35,491 nt of DNA from Clostridiaceae bacterium (GCA_012521615.1 JAAYMA010000079.1:1-35491), one strand, 5' to 3'; positions 1 through 8,929 are shown, numbered from the stretch's first letter. Notes: a model not told the origin generated them from the letters alone. A program made the numbers and translations.

Positions 1-111
1 TAGAGTTCCCCGAGTTTCAATTCCTTATAGGTAGGATCTAAACGGTTGCGGGTACGTACCTGAACCAAGCAAAGAAAAAAGGTTTCAATTCCTTATAGGT
101 AGGATCTAAAC
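1..111 (-). CRISPR. CRISPR array, leader-proximal end (type I-B), continues off the left edge
   Basis: Two identical 30-bp repeats lie at 14-43 and 82-111. On the plus strand they begin GTTTCAATTCC and end GGATCTAAAC. They enclose one complete 38-nt spacer (44-81), and 1-13 is the cut end of the next spacer. Read on the minus strand the repeat ends in ATTGAAAC, the usual 8-nt 5' handle of type I-B crRNAs, so the array is transcribed leftwards, in the same direction as the cas operon. The leader is therefore on the right (112-251), 82-111 is the newest repeat, and 44-81 is the most recently acquired spacer. The number of further repeats cannot be seen. Repeat identity is read directly from the sequence; transcription direction is inferred from the handle and from cas gene order. 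Confidence 0.95.
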
Positions 112-251
112 CCGTAGAGCACGCATAAAAAGAGGATTTCAAAAATGCAGTTTATAATGAGTTTTATGTAGAAATTCTGCAAAGCGTTTAAAACAGCCAA
201 ATCTTTTTCCGTCGATCTCCCGGGATTTTTGCACTATCGGACATCGACGGA
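112..251 (-). promoter_or_regulatory. CRISPR leader between cas2 and the first repeat
   Basis: This 140-bp AT-rich stretch separates the end of cas2 from the first repeat and contains no plausible gene. It holds a perfect 8-bp inverted repeat, CCGTCGAT at 209-216 and ATCGACGG at 243-250, around a GC-containing centre with CCCGGG at 219-224. The arm at 243-250 sits against the cas2 stop codon. A leader is expected at this place to drive pre-crRNA transcription and to guide spacer integration. No unambiguous -35/-10 pair was found, so the promoter is unassigned. The arms are not followed by a T-run on the minus strand, so this is not a classical terminator for the cas operon. Confidence 0.7.
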
Positions 252-515
252 TTATAAAAATAGGTCTTGACCTCCTTTAATAATGCCTAAGTTTTCCCGT
301 TTAGAATATTTTGTCGTTCTGAATGTGTAAAAAAGTATTGAGTCGTAATCTTCATCTATTATTTTTCTCAGTTCTGCTTTTAATTTTATATAGTTTGCGT
401 TTGTAATCTCACCTTCAAAAACTGAATTCTGAACCCAATATAGATATTTTCTAGCTGTCTTGAGGACTTTTTGAACTCTCTTTTCACCAATATCATAAAC
501 CATTATAACAAACAT
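252..515 (-). CDS. cas2: CRISPR-associated endoribonuclease/adaptation protein Cas2
   Basis: Cas2 forms a dimer that bridges two Cas1 dimers in the spacer integration complex. The 87-residue product has the normal size and the N-terminal beta strand ending in the conserved acidic residue (MFVIMVYD, Asp8), followed by the ferredoxin-like pattern. The ATG at 515 is preceded by GAGGAG about nine bases upstream, which supports this start. It is the last gene of the cas operon, 30 bp after cas1, and runs directly into the CRISPR leader. No frameshift or missing key residue is seen. Confidence 0.96.
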   Translation of the reverse strand: MFVIMVYDIGEKRVQKVLKTARKYLYWVQNSVFEGEITNANYIKLKAELRKIIDEDYDSILFYTFRTTKYSKRENLGIIKGGQDLFL

Positions 516-545
516 TTCAATAACTCCTCGCTCTATAATATTGAA

Positions 546-1541
546 TTACCACATAGTCACAAAAGGTTCATATACCTGTTCGCCTATAAGATGTTTTTCA
601 AGTTTATAGAGTTCCATTCGGATCAATCGTCTATATGAAACTTGTCTACCAAGTCGTTTATGGTTGATGGTTCTTTTTAATCTAGTATCCATTTCCTGAA
701 TAAAAATTTTTCTTCCTTCATCCTTTAAATAAATACCGCCGGTTTTTTTATCAAAATGTTTTGCTGTCAACATTCTTTTTCCTACAAGCGTGAATATTAC
801 TCTGTCAACGAGCAGTGGTTTGAATATTTCAGCTATATCAAGGTTTAATGTAAATCTTCTATGATTAGATGTATGTAAAAATCCTATCCGAGGGTCTAAA
901 TGAGTGTTGTAAATTTCGCTTAATACAATTGTATATAATATGGAATTGCCGAAACTTATCAGAGTATTCAGATTATTCTGTGGTGGTCTTCTGGTCCTTT
1001 TATTGAAAATAAAATCATCATTTTCTAATATTAGATCAAATGCACGGTAATATATCTCTCTGACATTGCCTTCTATTGCCATCATTGCTGCTATATCCAT
1101 GCTTGAATCAAGTGCGTTGAGAAGTTCCTGAATTTTCTCAAAAATAGTACTTAACTCTGTTTTTCCTCTTGAAATATAATACTTAAGTACCTGAAGTATA
1201 TTTTTTATGCTTCCTTCAACAATTTTATATGCAATTAACTTTCTTTTTTCAGAGTCCAGATAATATTCTGCCTGTTTTAAAATCATATAACCGGAATTAT
1301 AGTGTTCTCTTGGATAAAAGGTGCCAACATAATATTCATGGTAGTTGAAGAAATGAAGGAGCACATGTTTTTGAGTAGCATATTCCATGAATTTCTTGCT
1401 TACATTGACCTCGCCGAAGATATAGATGTCATTTATATCCTCTATAGGCAGATAATTTTTTCTATCCTCTGTTTCAAAACAGACCGTATTATCTTTTCTT
1501 ATTAAATTACCATCGTTGAAGATATAAGCACTTTTTTTCAT
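546..1541 (-). CDS. cas1: CRISPR-associated endonuclease/integrase Cas1 (type I-B)
   Basis: Cas1 is the metal-dependent integrase that inserts new spacers at the leader-repeat junction. The 331-residue protein has the usual length for subtype I-B. The catalytic triad is visible as Glu157 (in AIEGN), His223 (in FLHTSNHR) and Glu238 (in LDIAEIFKP). The N-terminal part is beta-rich (about residues 1-70) and the catalytic part is helical. The ATG at 1541 has a GGTGAG ribosome binding site. It starts 12 bp after the cas4 stop and is followed 30 bp later by cas2, so cas4-cas1-cas2 form an intact adaptation unit. Confidence 0.97.
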   Translation of the reverse strand: MKKSAYIFNDGNLIRKDNTVCFETEDRKNYLPIEDINDIYIFGEVNVSKKFMEYATQKHVLLHFFNYHEYYVGTFYPREHYNSGYMILKQAEYYLDSEKRKLIAYKIVEGSIKNILQVLKYYISRGKTELSTIFEKIQELLNALDSSMDIAAMMAIEGNVREIYYRAFDLILENDDFIFNKRTRRPPQNNLNTLISFGNSILYTIVLSEIYNTHLDPRIGFLHTSNHRRFTLNLDIAEIFKPLLVDRVIFTLVGKRMLTAKHFDKKTGGIYLKDEGRKIFIQEMDTRLKRTINHKRLGRQVSYRRLIRMELYKLEKHLIGEQVYEPFVTMW

Positions 1542-1553
1542 ATCAACTCACCA

Positions 1554-2066
1554 TTAAGACCAGCATAATTCATTGTAAGCGCAGTTTTTACAGAAGGTTA
1601 TCCTTACAGGTCTGGGCGGCATTTCAGAAGTAACCACTTCTAAAATGCCTTCAAATATCTCATTTAATTTTCGTTTTCCTTCTTTATCAAGGATGATAGG
1701 GTATCTTTTCTTTTCTTCCGGAATTAGTAAAATGCCTTCTGCATTAATTCCCATCTGTTCGAGTTCGTGTAAGTAATATAGTAATTGCATTTCTGCACTT
1801 TCCAGGTATTTTGAACTTTTTTTGATTTCACCTATGACTATCTGTCCGGATTCATTTTTCAGAATATCAAGCTTCATCCCGTAAAAGTCTATTTCTTTTT
1901 TCTCCCGTGCATAGGCCTTTTCATGAAGAAAACGACCTATTTCCATATTTTCATCAGACTGGTCCGGTGTAATACCTCTGGACAGCAGCCATACTTCGCG
2001 TTTGCATATGCAATAGTACCATACGTATGTACCGGTAATTCTAAATTCATCAATATTAAAAAACAT
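1554..2066 (-). CDS. cas4: CRISPR-associated exonuclease Cas4
   Basis: Cas4 is a RecB-like Fe-S nuclease that trims prespacers and sets their PAM end and orientation. In this 170-residue protein the RecB-type nuclease residues appear in order: His48, Asp67 (in MKLDIL), Glu80-x-Lys82 (in IGEIKKSS) and Gln94. The Fe-S cluster ligands are seen as Cys19/Cys21 near the N-terminus and Cys159, Cys162 and Cys168 at the C-terminus. The ATG at 2066 is preceded by AGGTGG with seven bases spacing. It lies 26 bp after cas3 and 12 bp before cas1, in the standard I-B order. All family-defining residues are present, so it is probably active. Confidence 0.95.
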   Translation of the reverse strand: MFFNIDEFRITGTYVWYYCICKREVWLLSRGITPDQSDENMEIGRFLHEKAYAREKKEIDFYGMKLDILKNESGQIVIGEIKKSSKYLESAEMQLLYYLHELEQMGINAEGILLIPEEKKRYPIILDKEGKRKLNEIFEGILEVVTSEMPPRPVRITFCKNCAYNELCWS

Positions 2067-2092
2067 AGTTTATCCACCTGATAATCAATAAA

Positions 2093-4429
2093 CTAAAAAC
2101 AAAACATATCGAAATCTTCTTCTCTTTTAAGTCCTGTTCTTTTATTGTAATGTCGTTTTACATCGTCCTTGTATATAACAAATAAATCATTGCTTTCTGA
2201 AAATACAGGCTGATATCGCTTTGCAAACTTTAAAGGAACTGAAATCATATAATTTTTCATTTCACGTCTTATCTCTTTCAGCCTGTTTCTTCTTTCATTT
2301 ATAATTTTAAAGCTTTTTTTAAATTCTTCAAAAAGTGAAACAGCATACTCATCGTATTCAATAAATAAATCTACATAGTTTTGGTTTGCTTCAATCAGTG
2401 AAAAAGTCCCTATGCCACGTTCTTGACTAAAGTCGAGAGTTTTTAATGCTTTTATTAAATCCTTTGATTCCTGCATAGACACTTTGCCCGACAGTATTAA
2501 ACGGTAATAATTCTGGATTAGCTGCTCAAAGTCTTTTTCAGGTATTTCTAATTTATCCGACAATAATTTTTTTGTTATATCCACAATAACAGCTCCATAT
2601 ACTCTGGCAGCATAACTGTAGCCTCTATCATCAACCATATTCACAACGGTAACGTTTCCATTATCCCTGTCCCATCTTCTGTTACACCTTCCGGCACACT
2701 GAATAATTGAATCCAATGGACCAATGTCGCGAATAACTTCATCAAAATCCAAATCCACCCCTGCTTCTACGACCTGGGTAGAAACAAGGATTACCCTGTC
2801 TTTGTTTAATAAGTTTTCTAATTCTTTTAGAGTTTCTCTTCTGTGAATGGGCAGTAGGTTGGTTGAAAGATATCTGTATTCTTCTTTTGTGCCGTTTTCT
2901 GATAATATATTGTAAACTTGAAGTGATTGGGCAATGGTATTGCACACGATAAGGTATGAATTTTCAGGATGCATATTTTTTTGAAATTCATCGCAAAATT
3001 CTTCTATAGTAATTTTGTCTAATTTAGGAAGTAGTGTAGTTCTTTGAAGCTGCGAGAAATAGTAATTGTAATTTTCAAGTAGTTCTACAGTTTTTGAAAA
3101 AATTAGAGGCTTTGTTGCGGTCATTAGAATAACTTTGCAATCGTATAATTCTACTAATTTCTTAATGGCGTAATCTATTAGTTCGTAATATTTTATTGGT
3201 ATAGCCTGCACTTCATCCAATAAAACAATACTTTTTGTTATGACATGAAATTTCTTTAACATTCTGTTTCTATTACCGATAAGGGTTTGAAGAAGTTGTA
3301 CAAAGGTTGTTACTATAATTCCGCTTTCCCAGTTTTCAATGAACAATCCTGACTGATCTTTTCTATAATCTTCGGTTTCATTAATATATTCCTGATTGGT
3401 TAGATGATGATGTTTAATAAGATACATACTTTTGTTACAATTAAAATCTTCGTGTGATTGATGAAGTTCCTCGATTTTTAGATAATTCTGATCTATGATG
3501 GACGTAAAGGGCAGAGCATAGATAATTTTGTGATTATATCCTAGTAGTTCCTGTAACTTTTTAGCAGTAAAAAAACCTGTATATGTTTTTCCTGTTCCAG
3601 TAGGCGCTGTAATTGAGAAGATAGAATTATTTGAATAAGCGTTTTGCAAATTATTCAAGACGGAACTAAATATTTCATTTCTCATTTTATCTAATTTACA
3701 AGGCTCATATCGTGCAATTATTTCATTTTTGTTACAGGCTAAAACTGAAAAATTTAAATTTTTCTCATCTACCGGCTTAAGTCCAGCAGCACTGATTTTG
3801 TCGGCTGATATCAATGCTGAATAGAGTATTTGATGTATCCAATACTGGTCTTGATCTGGTTCATCTTCATATTCAAATAAAATACGGTTCAGCTTTTTAA
3901 TTACCTCTTTAACTATATCTTTCTGTGAAAGGAATTTCTTCACTTCATTTTGTAATCCTATTTTACTGTAGTCATCCAGTATTATTTTTTGATTTTTAAC
4001 CATGTCTTCAATTTGTATGTCCAGAATTTTTAATTTTTCCTGGGTCTTTCTATATGAAGATGAGCGCACGGATACATCAGGTAAGTAATCTGTACTCGAA
4101 AATTGTTTGATATCACCATGATGAGAAAGTATTACGCTAAAAGTCCAAAGAGGGAACAAGGTATTTGCCAGGTTCAGGTTTTGTATACACAGGAATGCAC
4201 CGAATATAGCTGAAAGGTAGGCATGATTAGCTTTATCCCCCCAGGATTTAATACCTTGCAGGCGATCTTCCTGAAAATAGGTTGTATATTTGCCGAAATC
4301 ATGTGCATAAGCGATAATTCTATGTACCTCTTCAAATCTGTCGTCGCCATACCTTACGCTATATTCGGCTACTTCCTGCAAATGTTTTATGAGCTCTTTT
4401 TGCGGGGTATTATGAGAGTAAAAAACCAT
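2093..4429 (-). CDS. cas3: CRISPR-associated nuclease/helicase Cas3 (HD + DExD/H)
   Basis: Cas3 unwinds and degrades target DNA recruited by Cascade. The N-terminal HD nuclease is visible at His43-Asp44 (YAHDFGK), a further His in KANHAYL and the His pair in LSHHGD near residues 102-104. The helicase has Walker A APTGTGKT (275-282), DEVQ in place of the DEAD box (405-408), MTAT (436-439) and motif VI QCAGRCNRR (577-585). Numbering uses the ATG at 4429, which has GGGAG eight bases upstream. An ATG at 4447 overlaps the cas5 stop as TAATG but lacks a close binding site, and the frame is open to an ATG at 4474. In every case it overlaps or abuts cas5, so the two are probably translationally coupled. 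HD and helicase are fused in one chain of about 778 residues. Confidence 0.94.
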   Translation of the reverse strand: MVFYSHNTPQKELIKHLQEVAEYSVRYGDDRFEEVHRIIAYAHDFGKYTTYFQEDRLQGIKSWGDKANHAYLSAIFGAFLCIQNLNLANTLFPLWTFSVILSHHGDIKQFSSTDYLPDVSVRSSSYRKTQEKLKILDIQIEDMVKNQKIILDDYSKIGLQNEVKKFLSQKDIVKEVIKKLNRILFEYEDEPDQDQYWIHQILYSALISADKISAAGLKPVDEKNLNFSVLACNKNEIIARYEPCKLDKMRNEIFSSVLNNLQNAYSNNSIFSITAPTGTGKTYTGFFTAKKLQELLGYNHKIIYALPFTSIIDQNYLKIEELHQSHEDFNCNKSMYLIKHHHLTNQEYINETEDYRKDQSGLFIENWESGIIVTTFVQLLQTLIGNRNRMLKKFHVITKSIVLLDEVQAIPIKYYELIDYAIKKLVELYDCKVILMTATKPLIFSKTVELLENYNYYFSQLQRTTLLPKLDKITIEEFCDEFQKNMHPENSYLIVCNTIAQSLQVYNILSENGTKEEYRYLSTNLLPIHRRETLKELENLLNKDRVILVSTQVVEAGVDLDFDEVIRDIGPLDSIIQCAGRCNRRWDRDNGNVTVVNMVDDRGYSYAARVYGAVIVDITKKLLSDKLEIPEKDFEQLIQNYYRLILSGKVSMQESKDLIKALKTLDFSQERGIGTFSLIEANQNYVDLFIEYDEYAVSLFEEFKKSFKIINERRNRLKEIRREMKNYMISVPLKFAKRYQPVFSESNDLFVIYKDDVKRHYNKRTGLKREEDFDMFCF

Positions 4430-4446
4430 GGTTTCAGCTCCCGTCA

Positions 4447-5169
4447 TTACATAAACACAATAAATTCTTCGCAACCTTCATAATCCACTTTCCAGCATGC
4501 AAAACCGTCTTTGAGCCGGGCAGTAATTCTTTTACAGCTATTTTCAATAAAATACGACTCTAAAGGCTTTAAGGTTCTGTTTTGACCGAAAGACCGTGGC
4601 ATTTTTTCTTTTAGAAGTGCAATCTCTTCAAGTTTTATTTTTTCGACAGCATCTGCCTTTATAACTGAAGAGATTGGAGTAAATGTTTCGGAAACATATT
4701 TTTCAAAATGAACTTCGGATACAAACTCAATATCTGCCAGGAAAAAGGCTGTCCCCAGTGTTGGAGGAAACACATATTGTGTGTTTTTTAAGCGTGTTAT
4801 TAAAACATCCATGTCCTTAAAAGTATCTCCTCCAACATATACTCTGTAAGAAACGTTTTTGCTTGATGCTATAATTTCAAAAGGAATCTGAGTGTGTTTA
4901 GTGGGTTTTGTAAACTCTGAACTCTTCTCTATTCTCAAATAGTTTAAAGTTTGAGTCATTTTATATGTAGGAGTATTTTTCCTGACAGAGATATGTAAAC
5001 TTTCATCCATATAGGTATAATAGGAATCTCTTTCATATCCTAAAATAGCAGCGATAATTCCCTGGATAGTAGTTCGAGGAGGTACGGTGTAGGATAAGGA
5101 TGAAGAGTTTGTATATGTTTTTCTAAAGTGAGCGTATTTCCCCTCTATGTCAAATATTACACCTCTCAC
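4447..5169 (-). CDS. cas5b: CRISPR-associated protein Cas5 (type I-B Cascade)
   Basis: Cas5 is a RAMP-fold Cascade subunit that holds the 5' handle of the crRNA. The 240-residue product starts with a beta strand (RGVIFDIEGKYAHF) and has the Cas5 signature segment with a Pro-Pro-Arg-Thr turn followed by a Gly-rich helix (PPRTTIQGIIAAILGY, about residues 30-45). The start codon is GTG at 5169 with AAGGATGTG upstream. It follows cas7 by 12 bp, and its TAA stop overlaps an ATG of cas3 as TAATG. Its position between cas7 and cas3 and its length fit the I-B family. Confidence 0.93.
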   Translation of the reverse strand: MRGVIFDIEGKYAHFRKTYTNSSSLSYTVPPRTTIQGIIAAILGYERDSYYTYMDESLHISVRKNTPTYKMTQTLNYLRIEKSSEFTKPTKHTQIPFEIIASSKNVSYRVYVGGDTFKDMDVLITRLKNTQYVFPPTLGTAFFLADIEFVSEVHFEKYVSETFTPISSVIKADAVEKIKLEEIALLKEKMPRSFGQNRTLKPLESYFIENSCKRITARLKDGFACWKVDYEGCEEFIVFM

Positions 5170-5181
5170 AACATCACATCC

Positions 5182-6081
5182 TTATAGTTTTGTTAATCTT
5201 ATGCCGCTGAAAATGTCTTCAATTGATTTCTTCTCGCCGTTTAATGTGATGCAGAGATCTTCATCGTGGAAATATATCACGTTATCAATATTTTGGGTTT
5301 GAGTATTTATGTAATTAACTAAATCGCTAATTTCAAGACTGAATTCATTTATGTTTCTGATATCTCTTAAATCTTCTATTCCTTCTTTTTTTGCAATTGA
5401 GAGATAGTTTCTTAAATCTTTTAATACTGTTTCAGAATCTTTTAATTCAAAACGCATATACAGTCTTGGAGTTTGACCTATCTTACTTCTTGTCGCAAGT
5501 AATGGTATGGCTTTTACCATTGCTTCATCCAATAAATCCAGATCTTCTTTTGAAAGTCCTGTCTCTTCTGCACGTTTTCCGCTAATTACACCTGAAAATG
5601 CTATAAATGAATATTGCACGCGATAATCTTTGCCTATTGCCCCTTGAACATTTTTTGCATCGCTCGCAAAATGAGACGTAATACTGCTTTCCAGCAATTT
5701 GACAGGATTAAGAGAGTAGCCCCAATTGAACTGAACGGGACCGGTTATAGAATGGTTATCGTTCTTCTTTGCGATAGTCGCTCCAAATAAGCGGATGTCT
5801 ATAAATGCCTTTTTGGCAGCGGATACAATATCATCTTTATTGCCAAGAGCTTCTATTCTATTTTCCGATGTTACAGGTGTGCCATCTATTTTTTGTACAT
5901 AGAGCTCATGACCTTTTTGCAAAAGATAATCTCTAATATATCGTTTAAGTCTTAAATCTGACACCAGATTAATATCTCTTTCATAGTCCATCCTTGGTCT
6001 GTTTTCTTCGTCCGGATCACCATTTGGGTTGCATAATCTTGCATCGTAAAGATATAAAATTGCACTGTTTTTTTTGACCAT
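5182..6081 (-). CDS. cas7b: CRISPR-associated protein Cas7 (Csh2/DevR family, type I-B backbone)
   Basis: Cas7 subunits form the helical backbone of Cascade along the crRNA spacer. This 299-residue protein carries the Csh2 N-terminal signature: a hydrophobic strand, NPNGDPDEENRPR, then a Asp/Arg-rich segment that contacts RNA (about residues 16-45). The later segment with QFNWGYSLNP, and SGV near residue 160, also fit the family. The ATG at 6081 is preceded by GGGAGG, one of the best binding sites of the operon, as expected for the subunit needed in most copies. It is separated from cas8b by only three bases and from cas5 by 12 bp. Confidence 0.95.
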   Translation of the reverse strand: MVKKNSAILYLYDARLCNPNGDPDEENRPRMDYERDINLVSDLRLKRYIRDYLLQKGHELYVQKIDGTPVTSENRIEALGNKDDIVSAAKKAFIDIRLFGATIAKKNDNHSITGPVQFNWGYSLNPVKLLESSITSHFASDAKNVQGAIGKDYRVQYSFIAFSGVISGKRAEETGLSKEDLDLLDEAMVKAIPLLATRSKIGQTPRLYMRFELKDSETVLKDLRNYLSIAKKEGIEDLRDIRNINEFSLEISDLVNYINTQTQNIDNVIYFHDEDLCITLNGEKKSIEDIFSGIRLTKL

Positions 6082-6084
6082 AAT

Positions 6085-8076
6085 TTAAACCTCCCTTTCA
6101 TCACTTACTTTTTCAGATTTTCTTTTCATTGTTTGATATCCGTAACCGGATAATAAATAGAAGAGATTTTCATCTTTGTTAAGTTTCCAGTTTTGTTTGT
6201 TTTTATCAAGCAAATATTGATGAGCACTGTAAATTCCTTCGTAATACTGCAAGATTTTTTCGTGACGCAATTTTTCAGGTATTTGATTTGATAGTTTCAT
6301 GATTCTATATTTGTCCATACCATTGAAGTTGATTTTGTTAAGAATGGGTTTGTATGTTCCTTCCTGCTGTCTTTCATACTGCCTTTTGCTCTGTTCTCGG
6401 CCAATAGCGCCAATTAAGACACCGAGCAAAAACAGCGAGGTTTGCTGCTCATCGTAGCCCATTTCTTTAATATAGGTTGAAATGTCATCCTTAAGATTTA
6501 GCATCTCAATACTCATTTTTGCACCTCCTTTCAAAGAGCCATATCTTTCTAAGAAATTTATATAAAACATGCTATCTAATACTTTGTAATCAAAAGCATT
6601 TTGTCTGTTAGTTTGCGTTTTGTTGAATGAAACATTATAGCCTTCCTTTTCTCTCCATATGACTGTTAATATTTCTGAAATATTTGAAAATACCACTTCC
6701 ATGTTTAAAGATTTTTGAGTCAGAATATTTTCATATGTGGAAAGGACATTCTGAAATTGAGCAGGTCCGCCGTCTTTCAGTTTAATGGGGTGCATAAAGT
6801 ATATGAATTTTAAGTTTGCCCTTTTGCTAAGGTTATCTACAACTGCATCAGGATAATATTTATAAAACACATCAAGTGAATCATAAAAGGCATCAGATAA
6901 AGCTTTGAAAACTGAAGGTTCAACATCCTGTATCAGTTTATGAATTTTGGTGGAAGCTTGTACTTTTCTGAAAAACATAATGTTTAAAAGGAATATATAA
7001 TTTTCTTCGTTTAAAAGACTGAGTTTTCTTTCAATCTCACTTCTGTATTTTGCAACTGTATTTAAAGCTTCCCCAGTTCCTGAGATGGGTTCTATTGTTT
7101 CAGCCATTTGTTTAATCTTCTTAGCATTGAGGTTTTCACCATATATTACGTGGGGTAATATATACGCGTCATATCCAGCGATTTTAGTTTTAAGATCATT
7201 TTCCATAAACCTAGAAGCAGCTTTAAATTTGTTGTGGCACTCTTCGCATAAAACTAAGTTTTTATCATAATTCTTTTTGATCATTTTGTGTGCGAAAATG
7301 CTAAGATTGGTTGTGTAAAACTTGGTAACAATATCAATTTTGCTTATGCAATTCTCTGTGGATCCGCAAACAGAGCATGCTAATATTCGGTCTGTAGATT
7401 TTTTAGTTTTTGTTGTTTCCTTTTTTTCTTCTGATTGGAAAGACTTCCTGACTGTTTCGAGATATTCTTCTGTTTCGGTTATAACCTGATTATTTATACA
7501 GACTGTAAATAGGCCGATTTGCTCTGTTTTTATTTCAAATTTTTTTGCTGAAAACTTTGTTATTTCATTTGAAACAAATTGTAGAAGATTTTTGTCTGCA
7601 TTTTTTGGGTTTTCCCGTATTTTTTCTTCTCTGACTTCATAAAGGTTCCATTCAAAGTTGAAAAAGCGGTCTACATTTAGTACATATCTATATCGAGCAG
7701 ATATATCTTCACCTTGGTCGAGAAAAAATGTTTTTATAACTTTCTCAGTTAAGTGTTTTAATTCATTATCTTCTAATTTTTCATATAGCGTAGGGAATAC
7801 ATGTGATACTATATTATTGCATTTATCATATGTTAAATTCCATTGTAATTGATTTGCTCCGCCTTGATGTCCAAAATACAGATATTTTTCCACTGAGTTA
7901 TCGTCCATTTCTTCAATGTCGAAAGAAATGACTTCATTTTTTAAATCAAAATTCATCTTTATAACATATCGTACTTCATTTTTTCTGGTTCTGATTGGAA
8001 CTTTTTTTATGCTTTCTTTAACTATGTCACTATCTTTAAGCAGAATTTCACCTATCTCTATCATAGCTTCCAGCAT
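6085..8076 (-). CDS. cas8b: CRISPR-associated protein Cas8b/Csh1 (large Cascade subunit)
   Basis: Cas8b is the large subunit that recognises the PAM and helps recruit Cas3. The reading frame is open from 8121, but the ATG at 8076 has AGGAAGG about six bases upstream and lies after the cas6 stop, so I use it (663 residues). Numbered from there, two CxxC pairs (Cys234/Cys237 and Cys277/Cys280) form the zinc-finger insertion typical of Csh1. The rest is poorly conserved, as usual for Cas8. The C-terminal part (about residues 525-663) is helical and may stand in for the small subunit. It lies between cas6 and cas7 in the normal I-B order. Confidence 0.93.
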   Translation of the reverse strand: MLEAMIEIGEILLKDSDIVKESIKKVPIRTRKNEVRYVIKMNFDLKNEVISFDIEEMDDNSVEKYLYFGHQGGANQLQWNLTYDKCNNIVSHVFPTLYEKLEDNELKHLTEKVIKTFFLDQGEDISARYRYVLNVDRFFNFEWNLYEVREEKIRENPKNADKNLLQFVSNEITKFSAKKFEIKTEQIGLFTVCINNQVITETEEYLETVRKSFQSEEKKETTKTKKSTDRILACSVCGSTENCISKIDIVTKFYTTNLSIFAHKMIKKNYDKNLVLCEECHNKFKAASRFMENDLKTKIAGYDAYILPHVIYGENLNAKKIKQMAETIEPISGTGEALNTVAKYRSEIERKLSLLNEENYIFLLNIMFFRKVQASTKIHKLIQDVEPSVFKALSDAFYDSLDVFYKYYPDAVVDNLSKRANLKFIYFMHPIKLKDGGPAQFQNVLSTYENILTQKSLNMEVVFSNISEILTVIWREKEGYNVSFNKTQTNRQNAFDYKVLDSMFYINFLERYGSLKGGAKMSIEMLNLKDDISTYIKEMGYDEQQTSLFLLGVLIGAIGREQSKRQYERQQEGTYKPILNKINFNGMDKYRIMKLSNQIPEKLRHEKILQYYEGIYSAHQYLLDKNKQNWKLNKDENLFYLLSGYGYQTMKRKSEKVSDEREV

Positions 8077-8093
8077 AAAATCACCTTCCTTGA

Positions 8094-8822
8094 TTAATTT
8101 AACCGAATCAGCCCAAAACACTGTGAGTTCTTGCTGCCGAGGCCTGCGTCCAATGCCATTTGCAGAAGCTCCTGAGGTCCTGTCAGCTCAAATATGCCGC
8201 TGTAGCCTTTAATGATGGTGTTTTTATAATTTATAATGTTGAGTTTCGGCTCATTTAGAGGTTTTATTTCAATGTTATCTTTAGGAGGCTCTGTTTTTGT
8301 AAAGGCAGTAAATTTTTTTCTGAGGTTTTCAGAAGTGATTCTCTGAAAGTCAGCTTCACGGGGATGAAAATAACAAGTGTATTTGCTACCGTCAGGTCTG
8401 TTGAGGGTGCTGTATGCGACAACAGGGGAGAGGGTTCTGACTTGAATACTGTTTTCTTTTACTTCCTGTTTCTCTATTTTTATGCCGCTTACTTCCACTG
8501 AGTTTGAACCAAGATTTAATTGCTTTTTGAAAAGACCGTTTGCAAAAGATTCACAAAGTTCAATAACCGGTGAAGAAATTTCTATTTTTATTTTATTGCC
8601 GAATTGTATCATTCCTTTATTAACTTTTGTCCTGCCAATCAGATTCGTTATATTGGAACAGGCGAAAAGTTTGAATTTGCGACCGGTTCCATAGCCTTTT
8701 TCATGGAGAAATTCTGCAAGCTCTTCATCCATAGTGTTGTAAATAAAACCTTGCAGAATATGGTTATATGGCAGAGGAAGAGTTATAGGTTCCTGTGAAG
8801 TAAACTCAATAATCAGATGCAC
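8094..8822 (-). CDS. cas6: CRISPR pre-crRNA processing endoribonuclease Cas6
   Basis: Cas6 cuts the pre-crRNA within each repeat, leaving the ATTGAAAC handle. The 242-residue product has the two-RAMP organisation. Candidate catalytic residues are Tyr28, His40 (in EFLHEKGYG) and Lys49/Lys51, aligning with the Tyr-His-Lys set of archaeal Cas6. The C-terminal glycine-rich loop GLGSKNSQCFG matches the family's RNA-binding loop. The start codon is GTG at 8822, preceded by AGGGGG. It is the first gene of the cas operon, and a sigma-A type promoter is readable at 8888-8916. Confidence 0.93.
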   Translation of the reverse strand: MHLIIEFTSQEPITLPLPYNHILQGFIYNTMDEELAEFLHEKGYGTGRKFKLFACSNITNLIGRTKVNKGMIQFGNKIKIEISSPVIELCESFANGLFKKQLNLGSNSVEVSGIKIEKQEVKENSIQVRTLSPVVAYSTLNRPDGSKYTCYFHPREADFQRITSENLRKKFTAFTKTEPPKDNIEIKPLNEPKLNIINYKNTIIKGYSGIFELTGPQELLQMALDAGLGSKNSQCFGLIRLN

Positions 8823-8887
8823 TTGAAGACCCCCTTAGAAATTCGCGAAAAGAACAGTGAATAGCATTAGATGTTAATTTATACAAT

Positions 8888-8916
8888 ATTATACTAAACA
8901 ATGCAGATAATAACAA
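8888..8916 (-). promoter_or_regulatory. Promoter of the cas operon
   Basis: On the minus strand TTGTTA (8911-8916) and TATAAT (8888-8893) are separated by exactly 17 bp, giving a near-consensus sigma-A promoter. Transcription would start near 8881, leaving about 58 nt before the GTG of cas6. The terminator hairpin of the preceding gene ends just upstream at 8941, so the cas operon appears to be a separate transcription unit. No operator repeat was seen around the promoter. Confidence 0.8.
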
Positions 8917-8929
8917 GTAAATGATAAAA

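Noticed and set aside
150-180. A possible degenerate third CRISPR repeat, 38 nt from the repeat at 82-111
   Set aside because: The spacing equals one spacer and the first four bases match, but only about a third of positions agree. It lies on the leader side, where repeats should be newest and least decayed, so leader sequence is more likely.
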